6,745 bases of DNA. It comes from Bacteroidota bacterium (GTDB taxonomy: Bacteria; Bacteroidota; Bacteroidia; Bacteroidales; PXBB01). The notes beneath the pieces were generated by a model. That model was given only the letters and a program-made list of their open reading frames with translations, was not told the DNA's origin and searched no databases. The stretch spans positions 1-6,745 of the forward strand of contig JAKIYU010000143.1 in NCBI GenBank assembly GCA_022708385.1, given 5' to 3'. The position numbers and the translations under genes were made by a program. This document shows positions 4,150-6,745 of this stretch, piece by piece. Every line of letters begins with the position of its first letter. The first letter of the stretch is position 1.

Positions 4150-6745
4150 ATGAAAAAACTATTACTTTTTCTTGTTGCATTTGCAAGCTTTACCTTGCTG
4201 CAAGCGCAAAACCCCGATGACCTTGTCATAAGCGGGTATGTTACCAACAGCAACGGCGGGGCTATTGCCAACCACCAGGTATGTGTGTCCTCCGACAGCC
4301 TCAACCCCAACCCCTTTAACCAATGTGTGCTGACCAATGCCAACGGCTGGTACACTATTACCGTTACCAATGGCAGCCTTACTGGAGCCAACCAGACCTA
4401 CAAGGTCTTTACACTCAATTGCGATAGTAATTATCTGCATCAGTACGTTTCCAATAACCAAGGAACTGTCAATACGGCTACGGTGAACTTTACCTATTGC
4501 CAGTCGCTTTGCAATGCGGCTTTTACATATCAGGTCAACGGGCTTACCGTTACATTTACCAGCACCAATTCTAGCATGCTGAACCAGCATTATTGGAATT
4601 TCGGCAACGGCACCTCATCTACTTCAGCCAATCCCAGTGTAACTTATACAGCTGCCGGCACTTATACCGTATGCCACACTTTATGGAACACCAGCTGTGC
4701 CGACACCGTGTGTATGACAATTACCGTAGGTACTACAACTAACTGCCTGGTAAGTTTTACGTACGACAGTATAGGTTTGCAGCCTAATCAAGTACAGTTC
4801 AACGGAATACTGAATTCGGGTTCTGGCACCTATGCCTGGTATTGGCACTTTGGCGACGGCACCACCGGCACCGGTCAAAATCCCCTGCATCAGTATGCCC
4901 AACCCGGCTTATACAGTGTTTGTGTTTACCTGGCACAAAACACCGGTACCATACTGTGTTCGTACTGTGATTCCATATATATCCCCGGCAACCCCACCAG
5001 CTGTCATGCAGCTTTCACCTACCAGCAAAGCGGCAACGCCGTCAGTTTTAATTCCGGCAATTCTGTCTTCCCAAGCAGCACGGTACTTTATACATGGAAC
5101 TTCGGAGATGGTACCACCTCAACCATGGCGAACCCTGTTCATACGTTTACCAGCCCCGGCACATATAATGTTTGCCTTACCATAACTACCACTAATAATA
5201 ATTGCACTGATACTTACTGCCAAACCATAACCATAGGACAAAGCAACTTATGCAACATCAGTTTTACCTTTGCACAAAACCCAAACGGGGCCTATGTGTT
5301 TACCCCAACATTTCCCTCGACAATATCAAACCCTCAATTCTTATGGAACTTTGGCGATGGGGGCACATCTACCCTTCAAAATCCGGCGCATCATTATGTT
5401 AATGCAGGTGCTTATACTGTTTGTCTGACTATTACCGGCGGTGGCATTTCGTGTACATACTGCGACTCTGCTTATTTCAATAACAGTACTGTAGGATGTA
5501 ATGCCGCATTTACTTATCAGATAAGCGGCTTAACTGTCACATTTACGCCCACCATGCTGAATACCAATGCCAATCATTACTGGAATTTTGGCAATGGCAC
5601 TACCGCGAACTCGGCCAATGCTACCGTAACATACACTGCTCCGGGTACCTATACCGTATGTCATCATGTATGGAATACCTCTTGTTCAGATACTACTTGT
5701 ATTGTAATTACTGTTGGGCAAACGACCAATTGTAATGTCAGCTTTACTTATAGTACAGTAAATATGCTTCCTGCTCAGGTACAGTTTTTTGGCCAAATAA
5801 CACCCAATGTCGGTGCGTATTACTGGCACTGGAGTTTCGGAGACGGAACAACGGCCAATGGCCAGCAAAATCCTGTACATCAGTACAACCAACCGGGGTA
5901 TTATCTGGTATGTGTTAATATTATGCAAAGCAACGGTATCATATCCTGTTCTTTCTGCGACTCTGTGTATGTACCACAGAATCCTTCCACTCCGTGCAGC
6001 GCCAATTTCACCTATCAACAGAGCGGGGCCAGTGTTCATTTCTATACCAATACTTCGGGCATTTCTCCAAGTTTAAGTATGCATTATTATTGGGATTTTG
6101 GCGATGGCTCCACTTCCAGCCTTGTAAACCCTGTACATTCATATACCACTCCGGGAACATACAATGTCTGCTTAACAGTTATTGATTCTCTTAACAACTG
6201 TTTCGACCAGATGTGCCAAACCATTATCATCGGCAACAATACCTCCTGCCAGGCTTCTTTCCAGTTTACTTACGGTTCGCTCTACAATGTGGCTTTTTTC
6301 GGTCACTTTACCCCACTATCAACAGCTATGCAGTGGTACTGGAGTTTTGGCGATAGTACTTTTGCAAATATTCAGAACCCCGTTCACAATTATCCCGGAC
6401 CCGGAACTTATCAGGTTTGCCTCACAGTAATATCGCCCAACTGCCCTGCCGTTACTTCCTGCCAGACCATTACCATACAAGGCAATACACCAAACTGCCA
6501 AGCTTACTTTACCTATCAGATAAGCAACATGAATGTTCACTTTAATGCTTTGAGCAACAGTCTTACTCCTAATCAGTTCGTGTATTATTACTGGAACTTT
6601 GATGATGGCACCAGCTCTAACCTGCAGAATCCGGTACATACCTTTAGTAGCCCCGGTACATATAATGTATGCCTTACTGTTATTGACTCGCTTAACGGCT
6701 GCACCGACCAGTTCTGCCAAAACATTGTGCTTGGTAATAATGTGC
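4150..6745 (+). CDS. Secreted nine-PKD-domain repeat protein, 3' end beyond window
   Basis: The frame is open for 865 codons with no stop, so the gene is cut off at the right edge. MKKLLLFLVAFASFTLLQAQ is a clear signal peptide with a cleavage site near Ala19/Gln20, which fixes the start although no Shine-Dalgarno sequence is seen. Residues about 24-117 resemble a carboxypeptidase-regulatory-like beta domain (LVISGYVTNSNGGAIANHQV, then TNANGWYTITV). Nine PKD-like domains follow, beginning at Cys121, 199, 285, 368, 450, 528, 616, 700 and 783. Each runs C-x-x-x-F-x(Y/F), Y-W-x-F-G-D-G-T, N-P-V-H-x-(Y/F), P-G-x-Y-x-V-C, then C-x(2-5)-C. All four cysteines are kept in every copy, suggesting two disulfides per domain. 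The predicted mature part has no Glu or Arg, one Lys (Lys85) and about two dozen Asp, and is rich in Asn, Thr, Ser, Gln and Tyr. The family suggests an extracellular surface or adhesive protein. A C-terminal type IX sorting domain would be expected but is not in view. Confidence 0.93.
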   Translation, partial: MKKLLLFLVAFASFTLLQAQNPDDLVISGYVTNSNGGAIANHQVCVSSDSLNPNPFNQCVLTNANGWYTITVTNGSLTGANQTYKVFTLNCDSNYLHQYVSNNQGTVNTATVNFTYCQSLCNAAFTYQVNGLTVTFTSTNSSMLNQHYWNFGNGTSSTSANPSVTYTAAGTYTVCHTLWNTSCADTVCMTITVGTTTNCLVSFTYDSIGLQPNQVQFNGILNSGSGTYAWYWHFGDGTTGTGQNPLHQYAQPGLYSVCVYLAQNTGTILCSYCDSIYIPGNPTSCHAAFTYQQSGNAVSFNSGNSVFPSSTVLYTWNFGDGTTSTMANPVHTFTSPGTYNVCLTITTTNNNCTDTYCQTITIGQSNLCNISFTFAQNPNGAYVFTPTFPSTISNPQFLWNFGDGGTSTLQNPAHHYVNAGAYTVCLTITGGGISCTYCDSAYFNNSTVGCNAAFTYQISGLTVTFTPTMLNTNANHYWNFGNGTTANSANATVTYTAPGTYTVCHHVWNTSCSDTTCIVITVGQTTNCNVSFTYSTVNMLPAQVQFFGQITPNVGAYYWHWSFGDGTTANGQQNPVHQYNQPGYYLVCVNIMQSNGIISCSFCDSVYVPQNPSTPCSANFTYQQSGASVHFYTNTSGISPSLSMHYYWDFGDGSTSSLVNPVHSYTTPGTYNVCLTVIDSLNNCFDQMCQTIIIGNNTSCQASFQFTYGSLYNVAFFGHFTPLSTAMQWYWSFGDSTFANIQNPVHNYPGPGTYQVCLTVISPNCPAVTSCQTITIQGNTPNCQAYFTYQISNMNVHFNALSNSLTPNQFVYYYWNFDDGTSSNLQNPVHTFSSPGTYNVCLTVIDSLNGCTDQFCQNIVLGNNV
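4510..6745 (+). repeat. Array of nine PKD-coding repeats with an A-B-C-x-A-B-C-B'-C' order
   Basis: Repeat units of 78-88 codons begin at 4510, 4744, 5002, 5251, 5497, 5731, 5995, 6247 and 6496; the last runs to the window end. Units 1 and 5 (type A) share GLTVTFT, HYWNFGNGT and GTYTVCH.LWNTSC. Units 2 and 6 (B) share QVQF.G, a W-containing .FGDGTT, HQY.QPG.Y.VCV and a CDS.Y.P.NP linker. Units 3, 7 and 9 (C) share NPVHTF/SY, PGTYNVCLT and C.D..CQ. Unit 4 is a divergent type, and unit 8 has a B-like centre (FFG....YWSFGD) with a C-like tail. The 1-to-5 distance is 987 bases and the 5-to-9 distance 999 bases. The DNA of paired units differs at many synonymous positions, so the duplication is old. 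Confidence 0.85.

Noticed and set aside
4134..6720. Several minus-strand ORFs (4162-4590, 4681-4902, 5686-6039, 6319-6720)
   Set aside because: They are mirror images of the PKD gene. They are low-complexity, lack recognisable domains, and recur at equivalent places because the repeats recur.
4510..6745. CRISPR array or near-identical DNA tandem repeat
   Set aside because: Units are 234-264 bases long, differ at many positions and keep an open reading frame. The periodicity is that of protein domains, not of direct repeats with spacers.

Overview
The window looks like a chromosomal segment from a Bacteroidota bacterium (class not resolved). The signs are AT-leaning spacers, mostly absent Shine-Dalgarno sequences, a TAnnTTTG-type -7 box in front of yicC, only TAA terminators, and a large secreted protein made of PKD domains with the '..GTYTVCLT...C..TYC' style typical of that phylum. 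No phage, insertion sequence, CRISPR array, tRNA or rRNA was seen.

Minus strand, 3881 down to 10: four tightly packed genes that look like one transcription unit. In order of transcription they are yicC (endoribonuclease family), a multi-pass GT-C glycosyltransferase of the GT39/ArnT-like type, a family 25 glycosyltransferase, and a small membrane methyltransferase of the isoprenylcysteine carboxyl methyltransferase (ICMT) type. Spacers are 12, 1 and 13 bases. The family 25 gene is broken near its 5' end. Its natural ATG lies one base after the preceding stop codon, but codon 33 is TAG and the homologous frame continues past it to position 575. The last three genes suggest envelope glycan or lipid work; why they follow yicC is unclear.

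Divergent spacer, 3882-4149: it holds a probable yicC promoter, a 38-codon plus-strand ORF (3931-4047) of unknown nature, and a 9-bp inverted repeat followed by six Ts (4070-4113) that could end a transcript of that ORF.

Plus strand, 4150 to the right edge: the largest gene in the window, 865 codons without a stop and cut off by the window end. It encodes a signal peptide, a carboxypeptidase-regulatory-like beta domain and nine consecutive PKD-like domains. Each PKD-like domain has exactly four cysteines at equivalent places. The domains fall into types arranged roughly A-B-C-x-A-B-C-B'-C'. The predicted mature protein has no Glu, no Arg and a single Lys in about 845 residues, so it is an almost cation-free, disulfide-rich extracellular repeat protein. 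This is the most unusual feature here. A surface or adhesive role and type IX secretion are inference, because the C-terminus lies outside the window.
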